A DNA stretch of 6,439 nucleotides from an uncultured Bacillaceae bacterium (GTDB taxonomy: Bacteria > Bacillota > Bacilli > Bacillales > Alkalibacillaceae), in NCBI GenBank assembly GCA_937958375.1, contig CALGNY010000205.1:1-6439 (forward strand). Direction: 5' to 3'. The notes beneath the pieces were generated by a model. It searched no databases and was not told where the DNA came from. It was given only the letters and a program-made list of their open reading frames with translations. Shown here piece after piece: positions 1 through 6,371 of this stretch (position 1 is its first letter; every line of letters starts with the position of its first letter). The position numbers were made by a program, and so were the translations under genes.

Positions 1-1794
1 ATAATCCGTCCGGGCCACCCGCTCTTGCGTCGCAGTTTTGATATGGGAGAAGTTATCCTTTGCAATTTCGAGCAACTCCTCATCGTTGAGATCCGGCTTC
101 ATCGACTGTCCTTGCTTCACATCAGTGGAACCCACCGCTGTCGCTCGGACGATATTCTTATCCGGATCCATATCCACCGTCACTTCAATGCTCCCTTTCA
201 CCGCTCCGGATTGGATGGCCCGCTGTTCCGCTTCTTTGCGGAGGTTCATGATATCCTCATCCGTCGGGTTGACGATCGTCCTTTCCACCGTATCCCGTAC
301 CATGGCTAAAGCAGCCCCGATGGGAGAGATATATTGGTGGTTACGGGCAATTTTGGAGCGGACTCTCATCGCTTCGGCGACCACGGGGACAACCGCCGCA
401 CATCCACCTCCACCGCCTGTCAGCTCCACGTGTTCAATCGGAATTCCGTATTCATCGATCATGCGGCGAACCGTCGGCTCAATCCTTTTTACGACGCAGT
501 CCAAAATCCTGCGGCCAACCTCCTCCATCGACATCCCAGTGTGACGGGCCAAGACATTAAGTGCCGCTTGAGCGACCTCCCGGTCCGCATACGCATAATG
601 ATCTTTTTCTACATAGCCAAGGGCGTTGCTGACACAGGTAAGAGTGAGAGCGTACCGGTTTTTCTCCGTTCGGATGATGACATGGTCATCACTATCCCCT
701 TCCACGGGCGCGATGTATTCTATCGTAGCATCGTCAAATTCCTCGACAGAGTCGGCGAAACAAGCATAGGGATAACCTGCTATATGGGCGCTTCTTGGCC
801 CCACATCGATGATCTTTTCCCCAGCTGCGCGGATCATGCTTCCTCCGCCAATCCCGATCGTTCGGACGTCCAAGGCCCTTACATAAGTGGAATGGCCACC
901 AATTTCGTTATATTTGACCATGACTTTACCATTCCGAATGGCGGAAATGTCGGTGCTGGTCCCTCCGACCTCAAGGAAGAAGCCGTCGGACACATTCTCA
1001 TACATCAGGGCTCCGGCAACCCCCGCTGCCGGTCCGGACAAACAGGTGAGAATAGGCCTTTCCTTCACCTCATCCACCTGCATGACGCCCCCGTCACAGC
1101 GCATGATCATGAGCGGCGCCTTCATCCCCGAATCCTGGATGGCCCTTTTGGTCAACTCCGCCATTTGAATCATCCGGGGCAAAATCGAAGCGTTGATCGC
1201 CGCCGTGCGCGTCCGGGCCCTCAGCCCGTACAGCTTGGAAATGGCATGGGTGGAAGTAACGAGAAGCCCCTTGGATTTGCACATTTCCACGACGCGGTCC
1301 TCATTGACGGGATCATCCACCGAGAACACCTCGGATGCGACGATCACTTCCACCTTTTTCTCCACCAACTCCCGCAGGCCCGCTTCGATATCCTCGTCGG
1401 ACAGCTCCCTGGAATCCCTGAACACATGCTCCGTCTTCAGGGGCTTGCCTCCCAGCTTGACATGGTGAATGCGCGTATCCCGCTTCACCTTGATGGATTG
1501 CAATCTGTTTTTCGACATGGCGAAGATGCCGACCTTGCTGACGTCCCCCTCCAGCAGGGCATTCGTCGCCTGGGTCGTTCCGTAGGCGATGAAAATAATC
1601 TCCTCGGGGTCCGCCTGGATCTCCCGAATCAGATGCTGCAGGCTCTGCACCACCCCTTCAGCCACGCCGTTTTCATGGTGATGGGTGGTCGGAATTTTGA
1701 TCGTCCCGACGACTTCCAAGGTGTCGGCATCGATGGCGACGGCATCGGTAAAGGTCCCTCCCACATCAATCCCGATGCGAATGCGACGGCCCAC
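1..1794 (-). CDS. Hydantoinase A / 5-oxoprolinase family protein, partial (3' end beyond the left edge)
   Basis: The frame is open for 598 codons from a GTG at 1794 to the window edge without a stop; I translated it by hand line by line. The family (HyuA, OplA, acetone carboxylase-type subunits) uses an actin/Hsp70-like ATPase fold to activate a cyclic amide or a small substrate by phosphorylation, usually in the cytoplasm and often with a HyuB-type partner. Visible motifs: IGIDVGGTFTDA at residues 8-18 (first phosphate loop, Hydant_A_N start), AYGTTQATNALLEG around 70-83, RCDGGVM 232-238, LSGPAAGVAGA 252-262, EVGGTSTDIS 275-284 (second phosphate motif) and TGGGGGCAAV 459-468 (nucleotide-binding glycine loop). 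The end of the ATPase core is near SPIGAALA 490-497, and another 100 residues follow, so this is one of the longer members. The GTG start is chosen for its ribosome site and because RIRIGIDVGG then lies at the usual distance from the N-terminus. It sits 20 bases behind the permease gene, implying co-transcription. The substrate is unknown. Confidence 0.93.
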   Translation of the reverse strand, partial: MGRRIRIGIDVGGTFTDAVAIDADTLEVVGTIKIPTTHHHENGVAEGVVQSLQHLIREIQADPEEIIFIAYGTTQATNALLEGDVSKVGIFAMSKNRLQSIKVKRDTRIHHVKLGGKPLKTEHVFRDSRELSDEDIEAGLRELVEKKVEVIVASEVFSVDDPVNEDRVVEMCKSKGLLVTSTHAISKLYGLRARTRTAAINASILPRMIQMAELTKRAIQDSGMKAPLMIMRCDGGVMQVDEVKERPILTCLSGPAAGVAGALMYENVSDGFFLEVGGTSTDISAIRNGKVMVKYNEIGGHSTYVRALDVRTIGIGGGSMIRAAGEKIIDVGPRSAHIAGYPYACFADSVEEFDDATIEYIAPVEGDSDDHVIIRTEKNRYALTLTCVSNALGYVEKDHYAYADREVAQAALNVLARHTGMSMEEVGRRILDCVVKRIEPTVRRMIDEYGIPIEHVELTGGGGGCAAVVPVVAEAMRVRSKIARNHQYISPIGAALAMVRDTVERTIVNPTDEDIMNLRKEAEQRAIQSGAVKGSIEVTVDMDPDKNIVRATAVGSTDVKQGQSMKPDLNDEELLEIAKDNFSHIKTATQERVARTDY

Positions 1795-1801
1795 GGTATC
1801 A

Positions 1802-1809
1802 CCCCCTCC
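1802..1809 (-). promoter_or_regulatory. Ribosome binding site of the hydantoinase-like gene
   Basis: The minus strand reads GGAGGGGG, then seven bases, then GTG at 1794. This site decides the start. An in-frame ATG at 1815, overlapping the permease stop codon, has no purine-rich sequence in front of it and would add seven residues (MYGGGDT) of which the codons are the ribosome site itself. Confidence 0.8.
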
Positions 1810-1814
1810 ATACA

Positions 1815-3107
1815 TCAATCAAACAGCGGAAACATGAAAATGGTCAGAACCGTACCGATCAAACCCAACAGCCAAGCGTAGGGAAGCAGAAACTGCACGA
1901 TCCGCACCGGCGACTCATTCACATAGCCCGACACCCAGACAATTTGCGAATCCGTCGGGTCGGCGACTCCGACGACAAAATCCATCGTCCAAAAGGCGCC
2001 CGCCAGGGCTCCCGAAGAAAGCTCTCCCTTGGACATCAGCCGGGCAATCGCTCCCCCCAGCCCCCAGGGGTTCATCGGCCCCCGGTACATCCCCAGGGGT
2101 GTCCCCACGATACCGAACAGGAGAAGAAAGCCCCAGACGTTTTTCGGTTCAACCCACTGCAACAGCGCGTTGATGGGAGCGGACAGTTCCGGCAGCGTGG
2201 CCGCCGTCACCAGAATCCCCACTCCGAACATGAGGGCCACCGTCAAGGCCGAGTCTCGGAATCCCTCAAAGATGGATTGGTGGAGCAGGTTCCAAACACC
2301 GCGGAATTTCACTTGCCACTGGGTCGACAAAATCGTGTAAAGGATGCCGACAATCAAAGCCGTAATGATGTGCATCTTGAACAGCAGCACGCAGGCCAAG
2401 GGGACGATGGGCGAAATCATGGCATACCAGCGGACCAGGGGAGAGCCGCCCCGCCTTTCGGTAGCCGTTTTGTCCCGCGGCATGGACCAGGCATAGACGC
2501 GCCGCTTCTCGTATTTCAGACCGAACAGAATCATCAGAATGGTGACGATCACCCCCGGCACCAAGAAAACCATCGCGAACTTTCCGACCGTCAACAGCGG
2601 CACATGGACCAGTTCCGCAACCACTTGCCAACGGGCAATGTTCAACTGGTATCCCAGGAAGTAGCCGAACAGGAGAACCGCCGACGCCAGGCGCGGCGGC
2701 ACACCCACCGACATCATGATCGGCAGGACAATGATCCCGACCATGATCAGGGCCCCGGTTCCCATCAATCCGATAAAACAGAAGAGGATGGCCAGGAAAC
2801 AGAGGACGGTAATGGTGAAGGGATTGTCCCCGCCCAGCTCCGCCGCCAGCTTCACGATCGATTCGGCGATCCGCGATTTCGCGATGATCTGCCCCAGAAT
2901 GGCCGCGAGGAAGACGGGGAAAATGGCTTCGCTCAGGAGGAAGATCCCCTCCCCGAAAACCTGATTGTTGATCTTATCCAGGGAAAGCCCCGCTGACAAG
3001 GAAAAGGCAAGGCCCATAAGTGGCAAGGCAACCACAGCTGGAATTTTTCGTAACATCATTAGCAGAGTAAAAATTACGAAAATCAGTAGGATGAGCAACG
3101 TCGTCAT
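1815..3107 (-). CDS. Multi-spanning membrane permease, possibly ion transporter superfamily (DcuC/GntP/CitMHS-like)
   Basis: This is a 430-residue, strongly hydrophobic protein with about 11-13 predicted membrane helices. Likely helices are 2-19, 22-40, 54-76, 97-115, 117-134, 140-157, 172-197, 227-245, 246-262, 285-304, 324-342, 364-382 and 403-428. A basic cytoplasmic-type loop (KYEKRRVYAW to about 226) separates two halves. Each half has a glycine/proline-rich stretch, GLMGTGALIMVG at 113-124 and GTPLGMYRGPMNPWGLGG at 335-352. This looks like the inverted-repeat, broken-helix layout of ion transporter superfamily carriers for dicarboxylates, gluconate or citrate. That assignment is inferred from layout, not from a recognised signature, and the substrate is unknown. 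There is no signal peptide, ATP-binding cassette or solute-binding partner nearby, so it is probably a secondary transporter. The close hydantoinase-like gene downstream suggests it imports that enzyme's substrate. The first 35-45 codons are AT-rich and the rest is clearly GC-rich. Confidence 0.85.
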   Translation of the reverse strand: MTTLLILLIFVIFTLLMMLRKIPAVVALPLMGLAFSLSAGLSLDKINNQVFGEGIFLLSEAIFPVFLAAILGQIIAKSRIAESIVKLAAELGGDNPFTITVLCFLAILFCFIGLMGTGALIMVGIIVLPIMMSVGVPPRLASAVLLFGYFLGYQLNIARWQVVAELVHVPLLTVGKFAMVFLVPGVIVTILMILFGLKYEKRRVYAWSMPRDKTATERRGGSPLVRWYAMISPIVPLACVLLFKMHIITALIVGILYTILSTQWQVKFRGVWNLLHQSIFEGFRDSALTVALMFGVGILVTAATLPELSAPINALLQWVEPKNVWGFLLLFGIVGTPLGMYRGPMNPWGLGGAIARLMSKGELSSGALAGAFWTMDFVVGVADPTDSQIVWVSGYVNESPVRIVQFLLPYAWLLGLIGTVLTIFMFPLFD

Positions 3108-3113
3108 CCTTTA

Positions 3114-3122
3114 ACCCCCTTT
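3114..3122 (-). promoter_or_regulatory. Ribosome binding site of the permease gene
   Basis: The minus strand reads AAAGGGGGT, followed by TAAAGG and then ATG at 3107. The match to AAGGAGGT has one mismatch, and the spacing from the G-run to the ATG is about seven bases. It supports the ATG at 3107, which is the natural N-terminus just before the first hydrophobic helix. Confidence 0.65.
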
Positions 3123-3137
3123 CGCCAATTCATCTCC

Positions 3138-3155
3138 CAGCGGTGAAAACACCTG
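3138..3155 (-). other. Small hairpin in the oxidoreductase-permease gap
   Basis: Immediately after the oxidoreductase TGA the minus strand reads CAGGTG, TTTT, CACCGCTG. GGTG pairs with CACC across a four-base T loop, and CA pairs with TG after a two-base bulge. No T-run follows, so it does not look like an intrinsic terminator. It could mark an mRNA processing or stability point between the two cistrons, or be chance. Confidence 0.3.
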
Positions 3156-4538
3156 TCAAAGTCTTGCCCCCTGTTCCCTGAGCATTCTTTGCAACTTTTT
3201 CACGTCGACATGCCGAACATCCCCCAACTCCTCGTTCAAGCAAAGAGCCGCGGCAGTTCCGCCAGCTTGGCCAAGTGCCATACCGGTAGGCATAACGCGA
3301 ATTGCTGCAAAAGCTTCATGGGTCGCAGAGATACAGCGCCCCACCACAAACAAGTTAGTGACTCCTTGCGGGATCAAGCAACGATAGGGAATATCGTAAG
3401 TATCTTTGGGATGCTCAAGGGTACAGTCGGGGCTATTTGGATGATGAAGATCAATAGGATAGCTTGCAACAGTGATGCAGTCGTCAAATCTCCTACTTCC
3501 CAAGATGTCCTCTCTCTCCAGCACATACTCGCCAATAATTCTCCGGGACTCTCGAATACCTAGGCGATGGGCAGTGTCGATTACGTAAGCGTTTTCAAAT
3601 CCAGGAATATACCTTTTCAAAAACTCCGCAACAACCCAGACCTCCTTTCTCCCCTGCATCTCTCCGCGGCTTAGATCAGCAGCGTCTGTAGCATCAATTA
3701 GCACCCGGGTCATATTAACAGCCACTTCCCCGTGGCGCGGTTGAGTGATGAAAATCACACGATTATTGTACAGGGGGAAATCACCAGCTGCTTTTGCCTC
3801 TTCGAGTACACCTCTCATGCCGACCACGATAAAGTTGTCTGTAGCAATAAAATGCTCGGGAGGAATTATATCACTTCCATATCGGTTTGGATCATTGGCG
3901 ATAGCCAGCCGAACCTTGTCGACGTTCACACCACCCATGCGGAACATGAGTGTTGCAGGCTGCATCTTGCCCTCGTTATTTCCTTTTTCCCATCGGGCTC
4001 CGGCAAAATAAGCCACATCCCCGTCACCTGTTGCATCAATAAACCACTTTCCGGCCACGGCGCAACGACCCGATTTATTTTCGATCAGTAAGTGAGAAAT
4101 GCGCTTCTCTCCTGCCATATGCACCCCGACAATCAAGCTGTGCAAAAGGACGTCAACCCCTGCCTTTTCCAGTTCCTCGATGACGACCCGTTTGAACACC
4201 TCCGGATCTACGGGTGCATAACTGACATGAAGTGGGTCACGCCCATGTCCGACACAACCTCCCAGCTCGATCACACGATCAATGATCTCCTTGCCAATCC
4301 CTTTAATCACTTCATTGCCTTGCTGATCCAAAAAGGAGAGCAACGGAAGGTAGATCGTAGCATTCCCTCCGCAAAAAGCATATCGCTCAATAAGTAGTGT
4401 GCGTGCTCCATTTCGAGCAGCTGCAATTGCAGCGCACAGACCAGCCGTTCCTCCTCCAGCAACCACCACATCGTACTCATACTGGACAGGTGTCTGACGG
4501 GCTGGCTCATGGATCCACTCGATCTCGGCTTTGTTCAT
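3156..4538 (-). CDS. FAD-dependent oxidoreductase (FAD_oxidored, PF12831-type)
   Basis: This 460-residue protein has a complete N-terminal Rossmann dinucleotide fold, DVVVAGGGTAGLCAA at 23-37 (GxGxxG), with the acidic end of the second strand at LLIER 48-52. CGGNAT at 56-61 is the flavin-contacting loop. FIDATGDGDVAYFAGA at 166-181 is the ATG motif. LGIRESRRIIGEYVL at 326-340 is a hallmark of this family. NLFVVGRCISATHEAF and MPTGMALGQAGGTAAAL at 395-432 form the C-terminal FAD-binding stretch. Length and motif order are normal and no key element is missing. The protein should be soluble and cytoplasmic; there is no signal peptide. Family members are mostly uncharacterised dehydrogenases found in sugar, polyol and small-molecule catabolic clusters, so the substrate is open. 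The ATG at 4538 has a strong ribosome site nine bases upstream and a TATAAT about 36 bases upstream. The permease follows after 48 bases. Its codons are less GC-rich than those of the permease. Confidence 0.93.
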   Translation of the reverse strand: MNKAEIEWIHEPARQTPVQYEYDVVVAGGGTAGLCAAIAAARNGARTLLIERYAFCGGNATIYLPLLSFLDQQGNEVIKGIGKEIIDRVIELGGCVGHGRDPLHVSYAPVDPEVFKRVVIEELEKAGVDVLLHSLIVGVHMAGEKRISHLLIENKSGRCAVAGKWFIDATGDGDVAYFAGARWEKGNNEGKMQPATLMFRMGGVNVDKVRLAIANDPNRYGSDIIPPEHFIATDNFIVVGMRGVLEEAKAAGDFPLYNNRVIFITQPRHGEVAVNMTRVLIDATDAADLSRGEMQGRKEVWVVAEFLKRYIPGFENAYVIDTAHRLGIRESRRIIGEYVLEREDILGSRRFDDCITVASYPIDLHHPNSPDCTLEHPKDTYDIPYRCLIPQGVTNLFVVGRCISATHEAFAAIRVMPTGMALGQAGGTAAALCLNEELGDVRHVDVKKLQRMLREQGARL

Positions 4539-4547
4539 TTACAATTG

Positions 4548-4555
4548 CCTCCTTT
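4548..4555 (-). promoter_or_regulatory. Ribosome binding site of the FAD oxidoreductase gene
   Basis: The minus strand reads AAAGGAGG, a near-perfect anti-16S complement, nine bases before the ATG at 4538. It confirms that start and argues for efficient translation. Confidence 0.85.
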
Positions 4556-4574
4556 GATATGATGGCAGCAAAAC

Positions 4575-4604
4575 ATTATAGCCATTTGCCCAATTACATA
4601 ACTA
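4575..4604 (-). promoter_or_regulatory. Probable sigma-A promoter of the oxidoreductase-permease-hydantoinase operon
   Basis: A perfect TATAAT lies at 4580-4575 on the minus strand. The best -35 is TAGTTA at 4604-4599, 18 bases upstream, matching only three of six consensus positions. Transcription would begin near 4568, giving a leader of about 30 bases that includes the ribosome site. A consensus -10 with a poor -35 is typical of promoters that need an activator. The promoter is inferred from sequence alone. Confidence 0.5.
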
Positions 4605-4745
4605 GAACAAAGAAGCTATGAACTTGTCTCACCTCAACTACTCACTTCCGATACAACCTGTTTAATCCAGTTGATAAATTACTCACACTGGAGAGGAAAA
4701 GCGAGCATGTGCAGACTCTCTTATCTCCCCCTTTTTTCTGATCCT

Positions 4746-4776
4746 GTTACTAGCATCATATATAGATGATACTAAC
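4746..4776. repeat. Imperfect 31-base inverted repeat
   Basis: On the plus strand ATCAT at 4755-4759 pairs with ATGAT at 4766-4770 around a six-base AT-only-but-one centre. Just outside these arms TAG at 4751-4753 pairs with CTA at 4772-4774. The ends read GTTAC and CTAAC, so the symmetry is imperfect, with a short deletion in the right arm. No T-run follows on the minus strand, so a terminator is unlikely; an operator-like site or a chance dyad is possible. Confidence 0.4.
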
Positions 4777-4786
4777 AAGGTGATAC

Positions 4787-4796
4787 TTGCTAGCAA
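4787..4796. repeat. Perfect 10-base palindrome TTGCTAGCAA
   Basis: The sequence equals its own reverse complement. It lies 10 bases after the 31-base inverted repeat. The heptamer TGATACT occurs twice across the junction (4767-4773 and 4781-4787), a 14-base direct repeat spacing. Together these may form a regulator-binding cluster about 210 bases upstream of the TATAAT. The function is not established. Confidence 0.4.
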
Positions 4797-4832
4797 CTGA
4801 CGCAAAATATACCGATATCCCCATTATTTTTG

Positions 4833-4905
4833 AAAGTGCATCGCTCTCCCCGCACTAGCTAGAAGCCCTCACTCGATAGCGCCCTAAAAATTTCAGCTAC
4901 ACTTT
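4833..4905 (-). other. Possible competing RNA stems after the AraM-like gene
   Basis: In a minus-strand transcript, AAAGTGTA (4905-4898) can pair with TGCACTTT (4840-4833) over eight pairs, one of them G-U. The same 3' arm can instead pair locally, with AGTGC (4856-4852) against GCACT (4839-4835). The two folds exclude each other. An eight-base palindrome CTAGCTAG lies at 4855-4862. No T-run follows either stem. This could be a 3' end structure, an attenuator-like element or coincidence. Confidence 0.22.
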
Positions 4906-4910
4906 GCAGT

Positions 4911-6272
4911 TTAGTAATATTCCTCAATAAGTTCATCCACGAGTTTAGGTAGAATTCCAACATCCGCCGCCAAATCAAACAACGTGTAGCGCTTCCTGAG
5001 ATATCGGCACCATTTTATGGCCTGTGTCGCCGTCTCACGGGTAAGCCCGAGTTGAGATAGCCGTGTCGGACACCCTGCTTTTTTAAGGAATTCCTTGCAC
5101 TCCTGCGGGGAAGGGAGCTCAGTAATTACCTCAACCACTTGCCTCCATCGGAGCTGAATGGATTTCAATCGCTGAACGGACAGGTCATGATCAAATTTTT
5201 CAATACCAAAGTTATCGGGAACCGAATCGACCTTGATTGCAGCAAGCACATCCTGCACCGACTCACAACTCTTTTCGACAGAAATTGAAGGCTCAGAAAC
5301 CGTTTTTAACGCCTGAGCAATATGAGTGACAAGGAGAGTTCCGACGCCCACTGTGTGCCCATGAACAGGAGGACGTAAAACCCTGTTAATATGCCACATT
5401 TCAACAAAATGTGAGAAAAGGTGTTCCGCTCCTGAAGTAGGACGTGACCGCCCAACATGTACAACTGAAGTACCCGCCCGATACAACCCTTCCATCAGCT
5501 TGCTAATAGCCTCAGGCGTACGCTCTGCGATCTCGTCAGCAGCATTCACCACTTTTCGTGCGAGCATCCCTAATTCTTCCCACGTCTTCCGGCACCAGTG
5601 TTCATCAAAAAGAACCTGGGCAAGTTTCCAATCTGTAAGTGACGTGAGTTTTCCTAGCAGATCTCCAAAGCCCGCTGTAATCAACGATTTCGGAGCGTTG
5701 CACAAGATATCTAAATCGGCCACAACGGCATCGGGACAGCGTGTGTCCACAGTAGTCTTTACCTTTTTCACATTGATGGCAGAAATCGGTGCTACAAATC
5801 CATCCATCGACGGTGCAGTAGCAACACATATATATGGAGTGCCCGTATGGAACGATACATATTTCCCCAGGTCGTTGATGGCTCCCGATCCTACTCCGAT
5901 GTAAAGCGTTCCATCTTTCTCTTTAGCTAACTTGGCTTGTTCAATCGCTTTTTCGTCTGGTTCAAATGGACGGTTTGGATCTCCAAGAACCAAAGCATGA
6001 GAATTAAATCCCGAAGAGCGCAAAAGTGCGATGATCTTTTCTCCAAACAATGAATGCGTAGTTGGGTCAAAAAGAACGACTACCTTAGCACAGCTTTCTA
6101 CACGATCCTGCGTTACAGGTCGTGTGAGTCCACGAAAGAGATTGCGCACAACTCTAGGCAGCTCCGCGATAGCTCCTTTGCCAAGAATAAGCTGCGTTGA
6201 CTTCGCCATAACGGGCTTTCCACACTCGCATAGCTTCAATTTATCACCCAACTCGGGCTTGTCCCCGCTCAT
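4911..6272 (-). CDS. AraM-like sn-glycerol-1-phosphate dehydrogenase family protein
   Basis: This 453-residue protein belongs to the metal-dependent, NAD(P)-linked glycerol-1-phosphate dehydrogenase branch of the iron-alcohol-dehydrogenase superfamily, which interconverts dihydroxyacetone phosphate and sn-glycerol-1-phosphate in the cytoplasm. Visible motifs: GVGSGAINDLGKY at 126-138 (dinucleotide glycine loop), ATAPSMDGF 151-159, PDAVVADLDIL 180-190, AGFGDLLGKLTSLTDW 200-215, SRPTSGAEHLFSH 276-288 and HGHTVGVG 304-311. By family analogy the metal ligands are Asp204, His284 and His304, all present. RYTLFDLAADVGIL at 428-441 resembles the AraM C-terminus. Bacillus subtilis AraM is about 394 residues, so this one is some 60 longer, partly through an N-terminal leader with a CECGK stretch (15-19). 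The ATG at 6272 is chosen because AGGAGGTG lies seven bases upstream; the frame could extend to GTG 6320 or ATG 6317 but without a ribosome site. A relative acting on another polyol phosphate is possible. Confidence 0.9.
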   Translation of the reverse strand: MSGDKPELGDKLKLCECGKPVMAKSTQLILGKGAIAELPRVVRNLFRGLTRPVTQDRVESCAKVVVLFDPTTHSLFGEKIIALLRSSGFNSHALVLGDPNRPFEPDEKAIEQAKLAKEKDGTLYIGVGSGAINDLGKYVSFHTGTPYICVATAPSMDGFVAPISAINVKKVKTTVDTRCPDAVVADLDILCNAPKSLITAGFGDLLGKLTSLTDWKLAQVLFDEHWCRKTWEELGMLARKVVNAADEIAERTPEAISKLMEGLYRAGTSVVHVGRSRPTSGAEHLFSHFVEMWHINRVLRPPVHGHTVGVGTLLVTHIAQALKTVSEPSISVEKSCESVQDVLAAIKVDSVPDNFGIEKFDHDLSVQRLKSIQLRWRQVVEVITELPSPQECKEFLKKAGCPTRLSQLGLTRETATQAIKWCRYLRKRYTLFDLAADVGILPKLVDELIEEYY

Positions 6273-6277
6273 GGAAG

Positions 6278-6286
6278 CACCTCCTA
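6278..6286 (-). promoter_or_regulatory. Ribosome binding site of the AraM-like gene
   Basis: The minus strand reads TAGGAGGTG, then CTTCC and ATG at 6272, with seven bases between GGAGG and the start codon. This is the strongest ribosome site in the window. It fixes the start and excludes the longer hydrophobic N-terminus that begins at 6320. Confidence 0.9.
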
Positions 6287-6340
6287 AGACGACAGCTGTA
6301 ACAATGCATACTCCCATCACTAGTCCGGTGCCGACTTTTG

Positions 6341-6369
6341 AGTCTATCTTAATAAATACATTCTGTCAA
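6341..6369 (-). promoter_or_regulatory. Sigma-A promoter of the AraM-like gene
   Basis: A perfect -35 TTGACA at 6369-6364 is followed by a 17-base AT-rich spacer and TAGACT at 6346-6341 (four of six -10 positions). The start of transcription would be near 6335, giving a leader of about 63 bases before the ATG at 6272. A run of seven T just upstream of the -35 on the minus strand could act as an UP element. Confidence 0.75.
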
Positions 6370-6371
6370 GG

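Larger units (their letters stand above)
4539..4910. other. 372-base intergenic region between the AraM-like gene and the oxidoreductase gene
   Basis: No convincing gene is present. On the minus strand the longest ATG-started frame I traced here is 22 codons, without a ribosome site. It is AT-rich and holds the oxidoreductase promoter and ribosome site at its low-coordinate end, a cluster of inverted repeats at 4746-4797, and a potentially foldable stretch just after the AraM-like stop (4833-4905). I see no clear intrinsic terminator for the AraM-like gene, so read-through into the oxidoreductase operon is possible. It is long for a simple promoter region and could hold regulator sites, a small RNA or gene remnants. 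Confidence 0.6.

Noticed and set aside
1795..1815. ATG at 1815 as the hydantoinase-like start, overlapping the permease stop
   Set aside because: It is in frame but has no ribosome site, and its codons run through the GGAGGGGG that serves the GTG at 1794.
334..1881. A 515-codon open frame on the plus strand
   Set aside because: It lies opposite the hydantoinase-like gene, whose translation carries all ATPase motifs. The plus-strand product is histidine/arginine/proline-rich and without recognisable domains, typical of an antisense shadow in GC-rich DNA.
1944..2996. A 350-codon open frame on the plus strand
   Set aside because: It is antisense to the permease gene and yields a highly charged, low-complexity R/H/Q/D-rich product, the expected mirror of hydrophobic codons.
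3105..3134. Nine-codon frame (MNWRKGVKG) whose stop overlaps the permease start codon
   Set aside because: The GGGAG before it abuts the ATG with no spacing, and the peptide is too short to judge. It most likely arises by chance around the permease ribosome site.
4554..4582. Plus-strand promoter-like pair TTGATA, 17 bases, TATAGC
   Set aside because: No plus-strand gene lies downstream; the hexamers overlap the minus-strand ribosome site and TATAAT. An antisense transcript cannot be excluded, but nothing else supports one.
4691..4737. GAGAG/CTCTC hairpin followed by a T-run on the plus strand
   Set aside because: The stem is only five pairs with a 20-base loop, the T-run is 11 bases away, and no plus-strand gene needs a terminator here.
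6273..6320. Longer N-terminus for the AraM-like protein (GTG 6320 or ATG 6317), resembling a signal sequence
   Set aside because: No ribosome site precedes it, it would begin only about 15 bases from the predicted transcript start, and a very strong ribosome site serves the ATG at 6272. The family is cytoplasmic.
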